A stretch of 64,000 nt of DNA from Dehalogenimonas sp. THU2 (GTDB taxonomy: Bacteria > Chloroflexota > Dehalococcoidia > Dehalococcoidales > Dehalococcoidaceae). The stretch is from NCBI RefSeq assembly GCF_039749495.1, contig NZ_JBDLLU010000009.1, forward strand, positions 1-64,000, in the 5' to 3' direction. The translations under genes and the position numbers were made by a program. Below are positions 1-8,508 of the stretch, piece by piece. The notes under the pieces were generated by a model that saw nothing but the letters and a program-made list of their open reading frames with translations, was not told the DNA's origin and did not search any database. The stretch's first letter is position 1. Each line of letters begins with the position of its first letter.

Positions 1-923
1 CCACTACCTTCACCGGCAGTTATGCCATCACTCAGGCCGATATTGACGCCGGCTTCGTCTATAACACCGCTACCGTCGATACCGATGAGGATGCTACTGA
101 CACCGACGACAACACCGCTAGACTGCCTCAGAATCCGGCTCTGGTCATCGAAAAAGCCACCAATGGTGAAGACGCCGACCTACCGACCGGCCCAGAAATC
201 ATCGCCGGTGAAACGGTTACCTGGACTTACGTAGTAACCAACACCGGTAATGTAACGCTTTCAGGCATCGCCGTTACCGATGATAAGGGTGTTATCCCGG
301 TCTACGTCAGTGGTGACGATGGGGATGGTTTGCTGAACGTTGGTGAGTCCTGGACCTATGAAGCCTCAGGTATCGCCGTAGCTGGTCAGTACGCTAACAT
401 CGGCACCGCTTCCACCATGTTCAACGATGCTCCTGTCAGTGATACTGATCCGTCCCACTACTACGGCCTACAGCGCTACGATGAGACCGCCTGGGCAGGA
501 CCCGGCACAGAAAACAGTTCTGTTGATGGTAATTCATCTACCGCCTGGGGCTGGACCAACGACATCGGAACCGGAGATGGGGAATGGACTTTCGATCTCT
601 GGGCAGCCGCCGGCCAAAACGATACCAGCAAAGGTATTCTGGTTGGTACGGTCACCGTCACCAGAGTCGGCAATACAGTTGAAGTCACCTACGAGATTGA
701 CACTTCATTAGATGAAGAATACACCATCATTGAAGCTCATCTGTGGGTTGGCGACACGCCATTGCCGATCACCAAGAAAGGCACTCCTACCTCTTCACCC
801 GGCCAATTCCCATTCAGCCCGTCAATAGAATCTGACGGATTATCGGCGACTTGGTCAGGTACCTTTGACGCGAGTGATGCACTCTACGTGTCAGCGCACG
901 CAGTCATCGAGTGGTACGAGTAA
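1..923 (+). CDS. Surface protein with DUF11/DUF7507-type repeats, C-terminal part
   Basis: The frame is open from base 3 to the stop at 921-923, so this is the last 306 or so residues of a larger protein whose start lies outside the window. Two sections resemble the conserved-repeat (DUF11/DUF7507) module: a motif of the type VTWTYVVTNTGNVTLSG followed by a VTDDKG strand, Asp- and Thr-rich. These beta-sandwich repeats occur in long secreted or cell-wall proteins. The last 130 or so residues are different, with many Trp and Gly residues, and form a separate terminal domain that I do not recognise. No cell-wall anchor or C-terminal membrane segment is visible. The function is probably structural or adhesive (inference). 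Confidence 0.75.
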   Translation, partial: TTFTGSYAITQADIDAGFVYNTATVDTDEDATDTDDNTARLPQNPALVIEKATNGEDADLPTGPEIIAGETVTWTYVVTNTGNVTLSGIAVTDDKGVIPVYVSGDDGDGLLNVGESWTYEASGIAVAGQYANIGTASTMFNDAPVSDTDPSHYYGLQRYDETAWAGPGTENSSVDGNSSTAWGWTNDIGTGDGEWTFDLWAAAGQNDTSKGILVGTVTVTRVGNTVEVTYEIDTSLDEEYTIIEAHLWVGDTPLPITKKGTPTSSPGQFPFSPSIESDGLSATWSGTFDASDALYVSAHAVIEWYE

Positions 924-957
924 AAACACCCGGAGTACTTAATGTACTCGTAGGTGT

Positions 958-997
958 AAACCAGAAGGAGGGCTCTTCCGAGCCCTCCTTCTGGTTT
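958..997. terminator. Bidirectional terminator between convergent genes
   Basis: Perfect 14-bp arms (961-974 and 981-994) flank a 6-nt loop, with AAA before and TTT after, so the hairpin has a short U-tract in both directions. It lies between the stop of the surface protein and the stop of the convergent subtilase. Confidence 0.85.
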
Positions 998-1011
998 AAC
1001 CTTTGTTTCGG

Positions 1012-2595
1012 TTACTTGGTTTTTGGCAGTTTGCCAACTACAGAACTGAATATTATTTCATAAGAAGCCTTCACCAACCCATTAGCATAATCCCACTCAT
1101 ACTTCTCAAGGTTCATCTCATTAATCGTTACTACATAAATTCCGGCAGCAGGTTTAATGATGGTAACAGCCAAGCTACCGACGTTATCCGTAATACCATT
1201 ATATTGCCAGGTGCTATTGCCCATACTAACGGTGAAGCAAATGACAGCACCCGTGACTGGACCAACTTCATTTATCGCCTTGACGCTGATAACCAGATTT
1301 TTACCGTTGACAACAAAGCTGATATCGCTAACCCACATGTTTGTAACAACGGGTACTTCCAGTTCAGGAGCCGGTTCGGGTGGTGGTTCCGGGGTTAGCT
1401 CGGGAACTGGCTGTATCGGAGTAAAAGTAAATGAAGTGACAGCTGCAGCCGCATTTATGCGTCCGGCGCCGATTCCGTTGACCCCGATATTGTCGGCTGA
1501 GGCCTCAATTATGGCACGTATTTCATCGTTCAAACGCCCGTTGCTATTGCTATCGGCGACACTGGATGCGACTAGCGCAGCTAAACCAGATACGAATGGC
1601 GCGGCCATAGACGAACCGCTCTTGTACCCGTAACTGCCGTTAATCAGGGTGGCCATGATGCTGGATCCAGGAGCCGCTATATCTACCCAGTCTCCAAAGT
1701 TAGAAAAACCAGATAAACTGTCAGTACTATCAGTAGAAGCCACCGCAAAGGCATTAGCATAATAAGCCGGGTAGACCGGCGTAGAATTACCGTTATTACC
1801 GGCCGAGGACACCACGACAACACCATTGTTCCAGGCGTAATTAACAGCATTCTCCAACGTTATTGAGGCTGCACTACCGGAGAGACTCATATTAATCACA
1901 TCAGCGCCGTTGTCCGCCGCCCAGATGATACCGTTGGCAATAGCCGAATATGAGCCCGTACCGTCATCGCCCAACACTTTAACATTCATCAAAGACGTAG
2001 CGTAGCCCAAACCAGCGACACCCAAACCGTTATTCGGAATAGCCGCGGCAATACCAGCCACATGAGTGCCGTGCCCTTTCACGTCATCCGAGGTGGTACT
2101 GGTGGAATAATTAATGCTGGCCACAATTTTAGCGGCCAAATCCGGATGATCCAGGTCAATACCGGTGTCCAGTATGGCAATTTTAATTGTATTGGATCCG
2201 GTATTTACCGCCCAGGCTTCGGCGGCGTTAATTTTTGCCAATCCCCATTGCTGAGCCGTATAGGTATCATCAGAGACCTCATCTGCTGTCGCCGCAGCAT
2301 CAAATTCCGCGTAGATAACATTCGGATTGTTTTGATACACTTTAAGCATACCAGCCGCTTTACCGGGGGCGAATGACAACACCTGGATTCTTAGCGCCGG
2401 AATCAAATCCTTAACCACGGCATTATTGTTGTGGTTAAGCGCAGCAATTTCAGCAGTCGAAGCACCGGGACGGAAGGCTACCAGAATTGTATCGGCACCT
2501 TCACTTACTTCCGGTGGAGCAGCGGATATAATCGCCGCCGGCACCAGCAACACCAATGAAAGCGCAGCCATAAACACTTTTCTTAGAATTTTCAT
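1012..2595 (-). CDS. Secreted subtilisin-like serine protease (S8 family)
   Basis: A 527-aa exported protease. Residues 1-25 are a signal peptide. Residues about 35-100 resemble an I9-type propeptide or inhibitor domain. The catalytic domain spans about 118-390 with Asp143 (AILDTGID), His175 (GHGTHVAG), oxyanion Asn267 (SAGNN) and Ser329 (SGSSMAAP). A Pro/Glu-rich linker (about 394-415) leads to a C-terminal Ig-like domain of about 110 residues. The ATG at 2595 is preferred over the upstream in-frame start at 2625 because GGAGA lies at the right distance and the signal peptide begins there. The triad is complete, so it should be active outside the cell. It faces a surface-protein gene that could be a substrate (speculation). 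Confidence 0.93.
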   Translation of the reverse strand: MKILRKVFMAALSLVLLVPAAIISAAPPEVSEGADTILVAFRPGASTAEIAALNHNNNAVVKDLIPALRIQVLSFAPGKAAGMLKVYQNNPNVIYAEFDAAATADEVSDDTYTAQQWGLAKINAAEAWAVNTGSNTIKIAILDTGIDLDHPDLAAKIVASINYSTSTTSDDVKGHGTHVAGIAAAIPNNGLGVAGLGYATSLMNVKVLGDDGTGSYSAIANGIIWAADNGADVINMSLSGSAASITLENAVNYAWNNGVVVVSSAGNNGNSTPVYPAYYANAFAVASTDSTDSLSGFSNFGDWVDIAAPGSSIMATLINGSYGYKSGSSMAAPFVSGLAALVASSVADSNSNGRLNDEIRAIIEASADNIGVNGIGAGRINAAAAVTSFTFTPIQPVPELTPEPPPEPAPELEVPVVTNMWVSDISFVVNGKNLVISVKAINEVGPVTGAVICFTVSMGNSTWQYNGITDNVGSLAVTIIKPAAGIYVVTINEMNLEKYEWDYANGLVKASYEIIFSSVVGKLPKTK

Positions 2596-2769
2596 ATTGG
2601 ATTCTCCGGTCGTGCGTGTCAACACGACTTGGATATATTTACTCGATGCAGTCTACAGGTTTATCCCACATCGGGTAATCCCCCATTAGTACCGAAATCA
2701 CATAATATTTAGTACTACGTTTTATACAAATTCACCGGAGGGTCACAAGATGAGAAGCCCCACGCCCCA

Positions 2770-2778
2770 TGCTATAAT
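2770..2778 (+). promoter_or_regulatory. Extended -10 promoter of prfA (leaderless)
   Basis: TGC-TATAAT (hexamer 2773-2778) ends 8 nt before the prfA ATG at 2787. There is no Shine-Dalgarno sequence and no clear -35. The transcript would begin at or next to the start codon. Confidence 0.6.
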
Positions 2779-2786
2779 ATGAGCTT

Positions 2787-3857
2787 ATGTTGAATCAGCT
2801 TGAAAATATCGAAAAACACTATCAAGAGATAGAGGAATCAATCGCCGACCCGGCGATCGCCTCGGATATCGCCGCGCTCACCAAGCTGGCTAAAGAGCGG
2901 TCTTCCATGGAGGATCTGGTCAACTTGTACCGCAATTACAAGCGTGTCGCCAGGGCCTTTGAGGATACTGAGCATCTGCTGAATACCGAGCGAGACGAGG
3001 AGATGCTGGACATGGCGCGGGAGGAATACCGCAGCCTCAAGGAACAGCAGGAATCCCTCTACGAAGAGCTGAAACTGGCTCTCCTGCCCAAGGACCCCAA
3101 CGCTGACCGCAACATCATCATCGAGATCCGCGCCGGCACCGGCGGTGACGAGGCCAAACTTTTTGCCGCCGATCTCTTCCGCATGTACACCCGTTACGCG
3201 GAGATCAAGGGCTGGAAAGTGGACGTCATCGACCTGACGGAATCCGCCGACGGCACCTTCAAGGAAGCGGTGGTTGAGATCGACGGCGAGGATGTCTACA
3301 ACCGCCTTAAATATGAGAGCGGCGTCCATCGCGTCCAGCGCGTGCCGGTAACCGAGGCCGCCGGCCGCATCCACACCTCCACCGCCACCGTGGCCGTATT
3401 GCCGGTGGCCGAGGAGGTGGAAATCGACATCAAACCGGAAGACCTTAGGATAGACATCTATCATTCCGGCGGCGCCGGCGGCCAGAACGTCAACAAGGTG
3501 GCTACCGCGGTGCGTATGACCCATTTGGCCAGCGGCATCGTCGTCGCCTGCCAGGAAGAGCGTTCCCAGCTTAAAAACCGGCAGAAGGCCATGGCCCTGT
3601 TGCGCTCCCGCCTGCTGGCCATGGAACAAGCCAAGGCGGACAATGAGATGATAGACGCCCGGCGTTCCCAGGTCGGCACCGCGGAACGTTCGGAGAAGAT
3701 TCGTACCTACAACTTCCCTCAGGACCGCCTGACCGACCACCGCATTGGCTTGTCCGTTCACAACCTGCCCAAGATTCTTGAAGGCAACCTGGACGACATT
3801 ATCGACGCTCTGGCCACAGATGAACAGGCCCGCCTGCTGCAATCATCCGGCCTATGA
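2787..3857 (+). CDS. prfA: Peptide chain release factor 1
   Basis: A 356-aa class I release factor that reads UAA and UAG and triggers peptidyl-tRNA hydrolysis on the ribosome. The stop-codon reading tripeptide of RF1 (PxT) is seen as PVT at 187-189 in the context [10 protein letters not shown]. The peptidyl-transferase GGQ motif is at 231-233 ([11 protein letters not shown]). The N-terminal region is a coiled-coil-like helical domain. Length and motifs are normal for RF1 rather than RF2. It is followed with a 4-nt ATGA overlap by prmC, which methylates the GGQ glutamine. An extended -10 lies just before the ATG, so the mRNA is probably leaderless. Confidence 0.97.
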   Translation: MLNQLENIEKHYQEIEESIADPAIASDIAALTKLAKERSSMEDLVNLYRNYKRVARAFEDTEHLLNTERDEEMLDMAREEYRSLKEQQESLYEELKLALLPKDPNADRNIIIEIRAGTGGDEAKLFAADLFRMYTRYAEIKGWKVDVIDLTESADGTFKEAVVEIDGEDVYNRLKYESGVHRVQRVPVTEAAGRIHTSTATVAVLPVAEEVEIDIKPEDLRIDIYHSGGAGGQNVNKVATAVRMTHLASGIVVACQEERSQLKNRQKAMALLRSRLLAMEQAKADNEMIDARRSQVGTAERSEKIRTYNFPQDRLTDHRIGLSVHNLPKILEGNLDDIIDALATDEQARLLQSSGL

Positions 3858-4675
3858 CCCTCGGCGACATTTTGAGAGAAGCTGGAGCCCGAGTATCCGG
3901 TCCGGCCGCCGCCATCGAGGTTGAAGCCCTATTGCGCCACGTCACTGGGCTTTCGCGAGCCGGACTGTATTCCAGGCTCGATCAGATCATCGACACCGCT
4001 GCCGCCGAAGAGTACTTCGATCTCATCGAACGGCTGAAAAACGGCGAACCTTTACAATATCTAACCGGTCATATCGAGTTTTACGGCCTTGATTTCACCG
4101 TCTCTCCCGACGTGCTCATTCCCCGGCCTGAAACCGAGCTTATGGTCGAAAGAGCCCTCGATATCGCCAAGGGGTACTCAAGCCCGGTCATTGCCGATAT
4201 CGGCTGCGGATCGGGCGCCGTGGCAGTGACGCTGTCCAAGCACCTGCCGGGATCGACGGTTATCGCCGTCGATATTTCTTCCGGTGTCCTTGATCTCACC
4301 CGCCGCAACGCCGCCTTTCATGGGTGTAGCAACATTGAGTTCGTAGAAAGCGACCTGCTGGAATCTCTTGGCGACCGGCGGATCGATATCATCTGCGCTA
4401 ACCTGCCCTACGTTCCCGCTGTCGAGGCGCAGGGCAACCGCTTCGAGCCGCAACTGGCACTCGACGGCGGCCCCGACGGTCTGGACATCATCCGCCGCCT
4501 GGTAAGCCAGGTCGCCGGGCGGCCGAACAAACCCGGCTGGCTGCTGCTTGAATTTGGCACCGGCCAGACAACCGCGGTACAAACGATCATCGACAAGTAC
4601 TTGCCCGGGAGCCGTACCGTAATCCACCGCGATTTGATACCGCTCGATCGTCTCTCGGTCACCGAACTGATTTGA
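3854..4675 (+). CDS. prmC: Release factor glutamine methyltransferase PrmC (HemK)
   Basis: A 273-aa SAM-dependent methyltransferase that N5-methylates the glutamine of the GGQ motif in release factors. It has an N-terminal helical domain (1-80), the PRPETE segment (90-95), the SAM-binding loop DIGCGSG (115-121) and acidic Asp140 at the end of strand 2 (IAVD). The catalytic loop, usually NPPY, reads NLPY at 183-186. Asn, Pro and Tyr are kept, so activity is likely. It overlaps prfA by 4 nt, giving translational coupling to its substrate gene. Confidence 0.95.
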   Translation: MTLGDILREAGARVSGPAAAIEVEALLRHVTGLSRAGLYSRLDQIIDTAAAEEYFDLIERLKNGEPLQYLTGHIEFYGLDFTVSPDVLIPRPETELMVERALDIAKGYSSPVIADIGCGSGAVAVTLSKHLPGSTVIAVDISSGVLDLTRRNAAFHGCSNIEFVESDLLESLGDRRIDIICANLPYVPAVEAQGNRFEPQLALDGGPDGLDIIRRLVSQVAGRPNKPGWLLLEFGTGQTTAVQTIIDKYLPGSRTVIHRDLIPLDRLSVTELI

Positions 4676-4746
4676 CCGTACCCCCGCCCCGGTGCTAAAT
4701 TAATCAAGTCGTTGAGCAAGCGTTCAATATCATCGAGGAGACAACC

Positions 4747-5550
4747 TTGAACATCATAGTTCTCATTAAACAGATCCCCGACCCTGAGATACCGCCGGCC
4801 AGTTTCAAGATCGACGCCGCTGCCAATAAGGTGGTGCCGCCATCCGGAGTGGCCCCGGTCATCGACCCTTATTCAGAGCATGCCCTAGAGGCCGCTCTTA
4901 AGCTCAAAGACGCCAACCCCGGCAGCACCATCAAGGCAGTAAGCCTGGGCAGCGGTCTCAACAAGGAACTCCTCAAGAAAGCACTGGCCCTCGGCGCCGA
5001 CGAACTCATCCTCGTCGATGACTCCGTCTTCGAGGGCAGCGACAGTGCCGGCACCGCTCACGCCCTGACCCTGGCCGTGAAGAAGATCGGGCAGTTCGAT
5101 GTCATCCTTACCGGCCGTCAGGCCGCTGACTGGGACGCCGGCCAGGTCGGCTTGCTGGTCACCGGTGCGCTGGACCTGCCCGTGGTCAGCCGCGCTCGCA
5201 AAATCGATTCAGCCGGCGGCAGGCTCCGCATCGAAAGAGTAACCTCCGATGGCTACGAAGTCGTCGAAGCGCCAATCCCGGCGGTCGTCACCGTAGCGAG
5301 CGAGATCGGCAAGCTGCGCCTGCCCAACATCAGGGGCGTGCTGGCCGCCAAAAAGAAGGAACCGGCGGTTTGGAAAGCGGCGGATATCGGGACTGAAATC
5401 ACCTCGACAGGTGAGGCAGGACGCAGGGTGAAACTCCTGAAACTGTATCAACCGCAACGCGAAGCCAAATGTGAGATTATTTCCGGGGATACCCCGGAAG
5501 AACAGGGCGTCAACCTCGCCCTAAAATTGCGCGAACTGAAACTGATTTAA
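4747..5550 (+). CDS. etfB: Electron transfer flavoprotein subunit beta
   Basis: A 267-aa EtfB/FixA-type subunit that binds the AMP or second flavin and works with EtfA to pass electrons between dehydrogenases and acceptors. It begins MNIIVLIKQIPDPE and carries the family pattern near 115-130 (LTGRQAADWDAGQVG). The start is TTG at 4747, chosen because GAGGAG (4735-4740) lies 6 nt upstream and the first beta strand starts there. etfA follows after 66 nt. No acyl-CoA dehydrogenase or quinone-reductase partner gene is adjacent, so the electron donor is unknown. Confidence 0.93.
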   Translation: MNIIVLIKQIPDPEIPPASFKIDAAANKVVPPSGVAPVIDPYSEHALEAALKLKDANPGSTIKAVSLGSGLNKELLKKALALGADELILVDDSVFEGSDSAGTAHALTLAVKKIGQFDVILTGRQAADWDAGQVGLLVTGALDLPVVSRARKIDSAGGRLRIERVTSDGYEVVEAPIPAVVTVASEIGKLRLPNIRGVLAAKKKEPAVWKAADIGTEITSTGEAGRRVKLLKLYQPQREAKCEIISGDTPEEQGVNLALKLRELKLI

Positions 5551-5575
5551 TATTTCTCAATTTTTTCGAACTAAA

Positions 5576-5606
5576 GGCTCGCACTGAGCGAAGCGAATGT
5601 GAGAGG
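5576..5606. repeat. Imperfect palindrome in the etfB-etfA gap
   Basis: CTCGCA near 5578 can pair (one G-U) with TGTGAG near 5598 around a GAGCGAAGCG core. It resembles the short dispersed hairpins elsewhere in the window. It might be a repeat or a processing site. Weak evidence. Confidence 0.3.
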
Positions 5607-5616
5607 GTGAAATCCC

Positions 5617-6594
5617 ATGAACCACAACAAAGGTATCTTAATCATCATCGAAGTCAAAGACGGCACACCATCATCATCCGCCGCCGAGCTTATGGGCGCG
5701 GCTCAGGCCATCGACACCGGATCGAACGAAGGTATCGACATACTGCTCATCGGCTCCAACGTCCAATCCGCCGCCACAATTCTCGGCAGCCTCGGCGCGA
5801 CCAAGGTCTTCACCGCCGAGGCCGGCGCCATCATGGACGACACCGCAGCGACCATCGTCACCCGGCTGGCCAGTGATGTAAACCCCAGGTTCATCCTGAT
5901 GGTGGAGAATGATCTGGGCCGGGACCTGGCGCCTTTGCTCGCCGCCAGACTCCAAACCGCCGCGGTAACCGACATCGTTGCCGTCCGCGCCGATGGTGAT
6001 GAGATCGTATTCACCCGCCCGGTCTACGGCGGCAACGCCCTGGCTGATTTCATCATCGAGACCGGACCCGGAATCGCAAGCATCCGCCCCAAGGCGTTTT
6101 CCCCGGCAACCGTCAATGAAAATCGCCAAGCCGAGATCATCGAACTGCAGCCGGCTGACTCGACGACAGCGATCCGCGTCCTTGAACAGATCAAGATCAA
6201 AGAAGAAGGCCCCCGTCTGGAAGATGCCAAGGTGGTCGTCGGCGGCGGCCGGGGATTAGGCGGGCCGGAAGGTTTTACCCAGCTTAAGGAACTGGCCGAC
6301 CTGCTCGGTGGAGGTGTCGGCGCCTCCCGCCCTCCTTGCGACCAGGGCTGGTGGCCGGAGAGCGGCCAGATCGGCATCACCGGTAAGGTGATCGCCCCTG
6401 AACTATATATTGCCGTCGGCATTTCCGGTTCAAGCCAGCACCTGTCCGGTGTTTCCGGCACCAAGACCCTAGTCGCCATCAATAAAGACGCCGAGGCCAA
6501 CATCTTCAAGGCGGCGGCGTACGGCGTCACCGGCGACTGGAAGAAGGTACTGCCGGCGCTTATAGGCAAGGTAAAGGAGATGACCGGGAAGTGA
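5617..6594 (+). CDS. etfA: Electron transfer flavoprotein subunit alpha
   Basis: A 325-aa EtfA/FixB-type subunit. The C-terminal FAD-binding domain is clear: GGGRGLGG (about 210-217), GASRPPCDQGWWPESGQIG (about 239-257), and the GITGKVIAPELYIAVGISG signature with SSQHLSG. The N-terminal 190 residues form the domain shared with EtfB. The ATG at 5617 follows GAGAGGGTG. It is the second gene of the etfBA pair and is the FAD-carrying electron-bifurcating or electron-transfer half of the heterodimer. It ends just before the promoter of the tungstate operon. Confidence 0.94.
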   Translation: MNHNKGILIIIEVKDGTPSSSAAELMGAAQAIDTGSNEGIDILLIGSNVQSAATILGSLGATKVFTAEAGAIMDDTAATIVTRLASDVNPRFILMVENDLGRDLAPLLAARLQTAAVTDIVAVRADGDEIVFTRPVYGGNALADFIIETGPGIASIRPKAFSPATVNENRQAEIIELQPADSTTAIRVLEQIKIKEEGPRLEDAKVVVGGGRGLGGPEGFTQLKELADLLGGGVGASRPPCDQGWWPESGQIGITGKVIAPELYIAVGISGSSQHLSGVSGTKTLVAINKDAEANIFKAAAYGVTGDWKKVLPALIGKVKEMTGK

Positions 6595-6600
6595 CATCGG

Positions 6601-6630
6601 TTGACCGGTACTAGTACCCTGTGTTAACAT
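6601..6630 (+). promoter_or_regulatory. Promoter of the riboswitch-tup operon
   Basis: TTGACC (6601-6606), 18-bp spacer, TAACAT (6625-6630). Transcription from here would begin about 10 nt before the riboswitch P1 stem. Confidence 0.6.
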
Positions 6631-6646
6631 AGCTCTAATTTAATAT

Positions 6647-6792
6647 CTGTCTCCGAAGTCTTGGAACCTAAATCCTTCTCCGAAGGCCATGGTGAAAAGA
6701 CCGGTGGGTGGGGCAAACCACCCCAAGGGCGATGCTGAAAACGGCGCCGCCTCCCGCGATTTGGAAAGGAGAAAAAGCCATGACTGAGACAT
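6647..6792 (+). ncRNA. Moco/tungsten-cofactor-type riboswitch
   Basis: A structured leader lies between etfA and a tungstate-uptake operon. GTCTC (6649-6653) pairs with GAGAC (6786-6790) as the closing stem. Inside are CTCCGAAGGCCATGG, a GTGGGTGGGG/CCACCCC-like stem, GGGCGATGCTG, GCGCCGCCTCCCGC and GGAAAGGAGAAAAAGCC, which match my memory of the Moco RNA motif (known to control molybdenum and tungsten cofactor genes). A terminator hairpin follows at once (6804-6832), so cofactor binding probably controls read-through. The ligand could be Moco or its tungsten analogue. The downstream tup genes favour tungsten. Confidence 0.8.
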
Positions 6793-6803
6793 TGTCTGGC
6801 CGC

Positions 6804-6832
6804 GCACCTCCTTAAAAAAGAGGTGCTTTTTT
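6804..6832 (+). terminator. Riboswitch expression-platform terminator
   Basis: GCACCTC (6804-6810) pairs with GAGGTGC (6820-6826), followed by six T. It lies between the riboswitch and the tupA start, as expected for a transcription-attenuating expression platform. Confidence 0.8.
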
Positions 6833-6864
6833 ATCGGGAAAATATAATGAATAAAGGGTGTGTT

Positions 6865-7782
6865 ATGAAAAAATTCTGGTCAAAACTGGCAGCGGTGATG
6901 TTCTCACTGATGCTGATTTCTTTTGCCGCCATCGGTTGCGGCACCGAAACCCCCAACCCCGACCCTACTGCCACGGACGATGAAGGGCTGAGTGTTCTCG
7001 ACCCGAGCATCAGGTTAAGGGTCTCCACCACCACCAGTCTGTATGATACTGGCCTGTGGGCGCTTCTGGAGCCCATGTTTGAAAAAAAATATGGCGTTGA
7101 AGTTGACGTCATGTCCAACGGCACCGGTATAGCGTTGGAATTTGGTAAACGCGGAGACGTGGATATCGTTGTTGTACATTCAAAGTCACAGGAAGAAGCT
7201 TTCATCGCCGGTGGTTTCGGCACTCAGCGTTATGTTTTTGCCAGCAACTATTTTGTCATTGTTGGCCCGGCTAATGATCCTTTAGGATTGAAAGGGTTAT
7301 CTCCGGAAGCGGCTTTCAAAAAACTGGCTGACTCCGGTACAGCTAAATTTGTTTCCCGTGGTGACAATTCCGGTACTCACGCCAAAGAAAAGGCTATCTG
7401 GGCGGCTGCCGGCTTTAACTACGAGACAGTTCGTACTTCTGGCTCATGGTACATTGACGCCTCAGGCGGCATGGGTGCAACACTCCTCAAAGCCAAAGAG
7501 TTCGGAGCTTATACTATAGCTGATATCGGCACCTTCCTGGCGTACAAAGCCGATACCGGCTTGACCATAGCCGTTGACCAGGGGGCCATCCTCTTAAACG
7601 TGTATGCGGCCATTCCGGTTAACCCGGCGAATGTCCCCGGCGTTCGTAACGCTGAGGCAGCCAAGATCATGGCTGAGTGGTTGATGTCTAAGGAAATACA
7701 GGATATCATTGGACAGTACGGCGTTAAAGATTATGGCGCCCCACTATTCAACCCAACCTATGGCGTAGAACCGACAAGTTAG
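6865..7782 (+). CDS. tupA: Tungstate ABC transporter, substrate-binding lipoprotein
   Basis: A 305-aa extracytoplasmic solute-binding protein of the TupA/PBP-like type. A lipoprotein signal (MKKFWSKLAAV..., lipobox AAIGC, Cys25) is followed by a Pro/Asp/Thr-rich linker. The mature domain begins RLRVSTTTSLYDTGL, which is typical of TupA: the TTTS segment contacts the oxyanion. The ATG at 6865 is preferred because AAAGGG lies 8 nt upstream and the signal peptide starts there. The in-frame codon at 6823 falls inside the terminator hairpin. It is the first gene of the riboswitch-controlled tupABC operon. Confidence 0.9.
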   Translation: MKKFWSKLAAVMFSLMLISFAAIGCGTETPNPDPTATDDEGLSVLDPSIRLRVSTTTSLYDTGLWALLEPMFEKKYGVEVDVMSNGTGIALEFGKRGDVDIVVVHSKSQEEAFIAGGFGTQRYVFASNYFVIVGPANDPLGLKGLSPEAAFKKLADSGTAKFVSRGDNSGTHAKEKAIWAAAGFNYETVRTSGSWYIDASGGMGATLLKAKEFGAYTIADIGTFLAYKADTGLTIAVDQGAILLNVYAAIPVNPANVPGVRNAEAAKIMAEWLMSKEIQDIIGQYGVKDYGAPLFNPTYGVEPTS

Positions 7783-7788
7783 GATAAA

Positions 7789-8505
7789 TTGGACGCAATT
7801 TGGCAAGGCTTGCAAAAGGCTGTTGAGCTGATCATATCGCTTGACTCTGAAGTTTTCGAGATTTCCTGGCGGTCGCTGAGCATATCAGCGACCGCCAGCG
7901 TAGTTGCGGCATCCATTGCGTTACCCTTGGGAGCCCTTATCTTTCACTCCACTTTCCGTGGAAAAAGGGCTCTCATCAGTTTCATCAATACCCTGTTCAG
8001 CCTGCCGACAGTTCTCGTCGGCCTGCTGGTCTTTATGCTGTTTTCCCGCGCCGGGCCGCTGGGTGAATTCGGTCTGTTGTTCACTCCCACCATCATGATT
8101 ATCGGTCAGGCATTACTGGTAACTCCGCTAATGCTTGGCTTGGTAATCTCCGCTCATTCCGGTATTGACCGCCAGGCCAAGGAAACGGCCGTAGCGCTGG
8201 GAGCCAGTCGCTGGCAGATGGGTGTGATGATGATCAAAGAGGCCCGGTTTGCTATATTTACCGCCTTTATCCTGGGGTTCGGCCGCGCCATTTCCGAAGT
8301 TGGTTTGGCGTTGATGATCGGCGGTAACATCAGCGGATACACACGTGTATTAACCACTGCCATCTCTCTGGAAACCGGACGTGGCGATATTGAACTGTCT
8401 ATTGCCTTAGGTATAATTCTGTTGGCGATTGCCCTTATCATCAATTTCGGGCTTGGCTGGCTTCAGCAACGAGAAATTCATATGATCAAAAGAGTGGAAG
8501 AATAG
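7789..8505 (+). CDS. tupB: Tungstate ABC transporter permease
   Basis: A 238-aa integral membrane permease of the binding-protein-dependent type, with five or six hydrophobic helices. It carries an EAA-like loop (KETAVALGASRWQMG, about 126-140) that docks to the ATPase. The proposed start is TTG at 7789 with a weak AGGA close upstream, so the exact start is uncertain. It lies 6 nt after tupA and 3 nt before tupC. As in the TupB family, it forms the homodimeric channel. Confidence 0.88.
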   Translation: MDAIWQGLQKAVELIISLDSEVFEISWRSLSISATASVVAASIALPLGALIFHSTFRGKRALISFINTLFSLPTVLVGLLVFMLFSRAGPLGEFGLLFTPTIMIIGQALLVTPLMLGLVISAHSGIDRQAKETAVALGASRWQMGVMMIKEARFAIFTAFILGFGRAISEVGLALMIGGNISGYTRVLTTAISLETGRGDIELSIALGIILLAIALIINFGLGWLQQREIHMIKRVEE

Positions 8506-8508
8506 TCC

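Noticed and set aside
2838-3842. 334-residue open frame on the minus strand opposite prfA
   Set aside because: It mirrors the codon pattern of prfA, has low-complexity Gly/Asp/Val composition and no start signals. It is a shadow of a GC-rich gene.
6823-6864. N-terminal extension of tupA from 6823
   Set aside because: The extension would start inside the terminator hairpin of the riboswitch and places 14 polar residues before a good lipoprotein signal.
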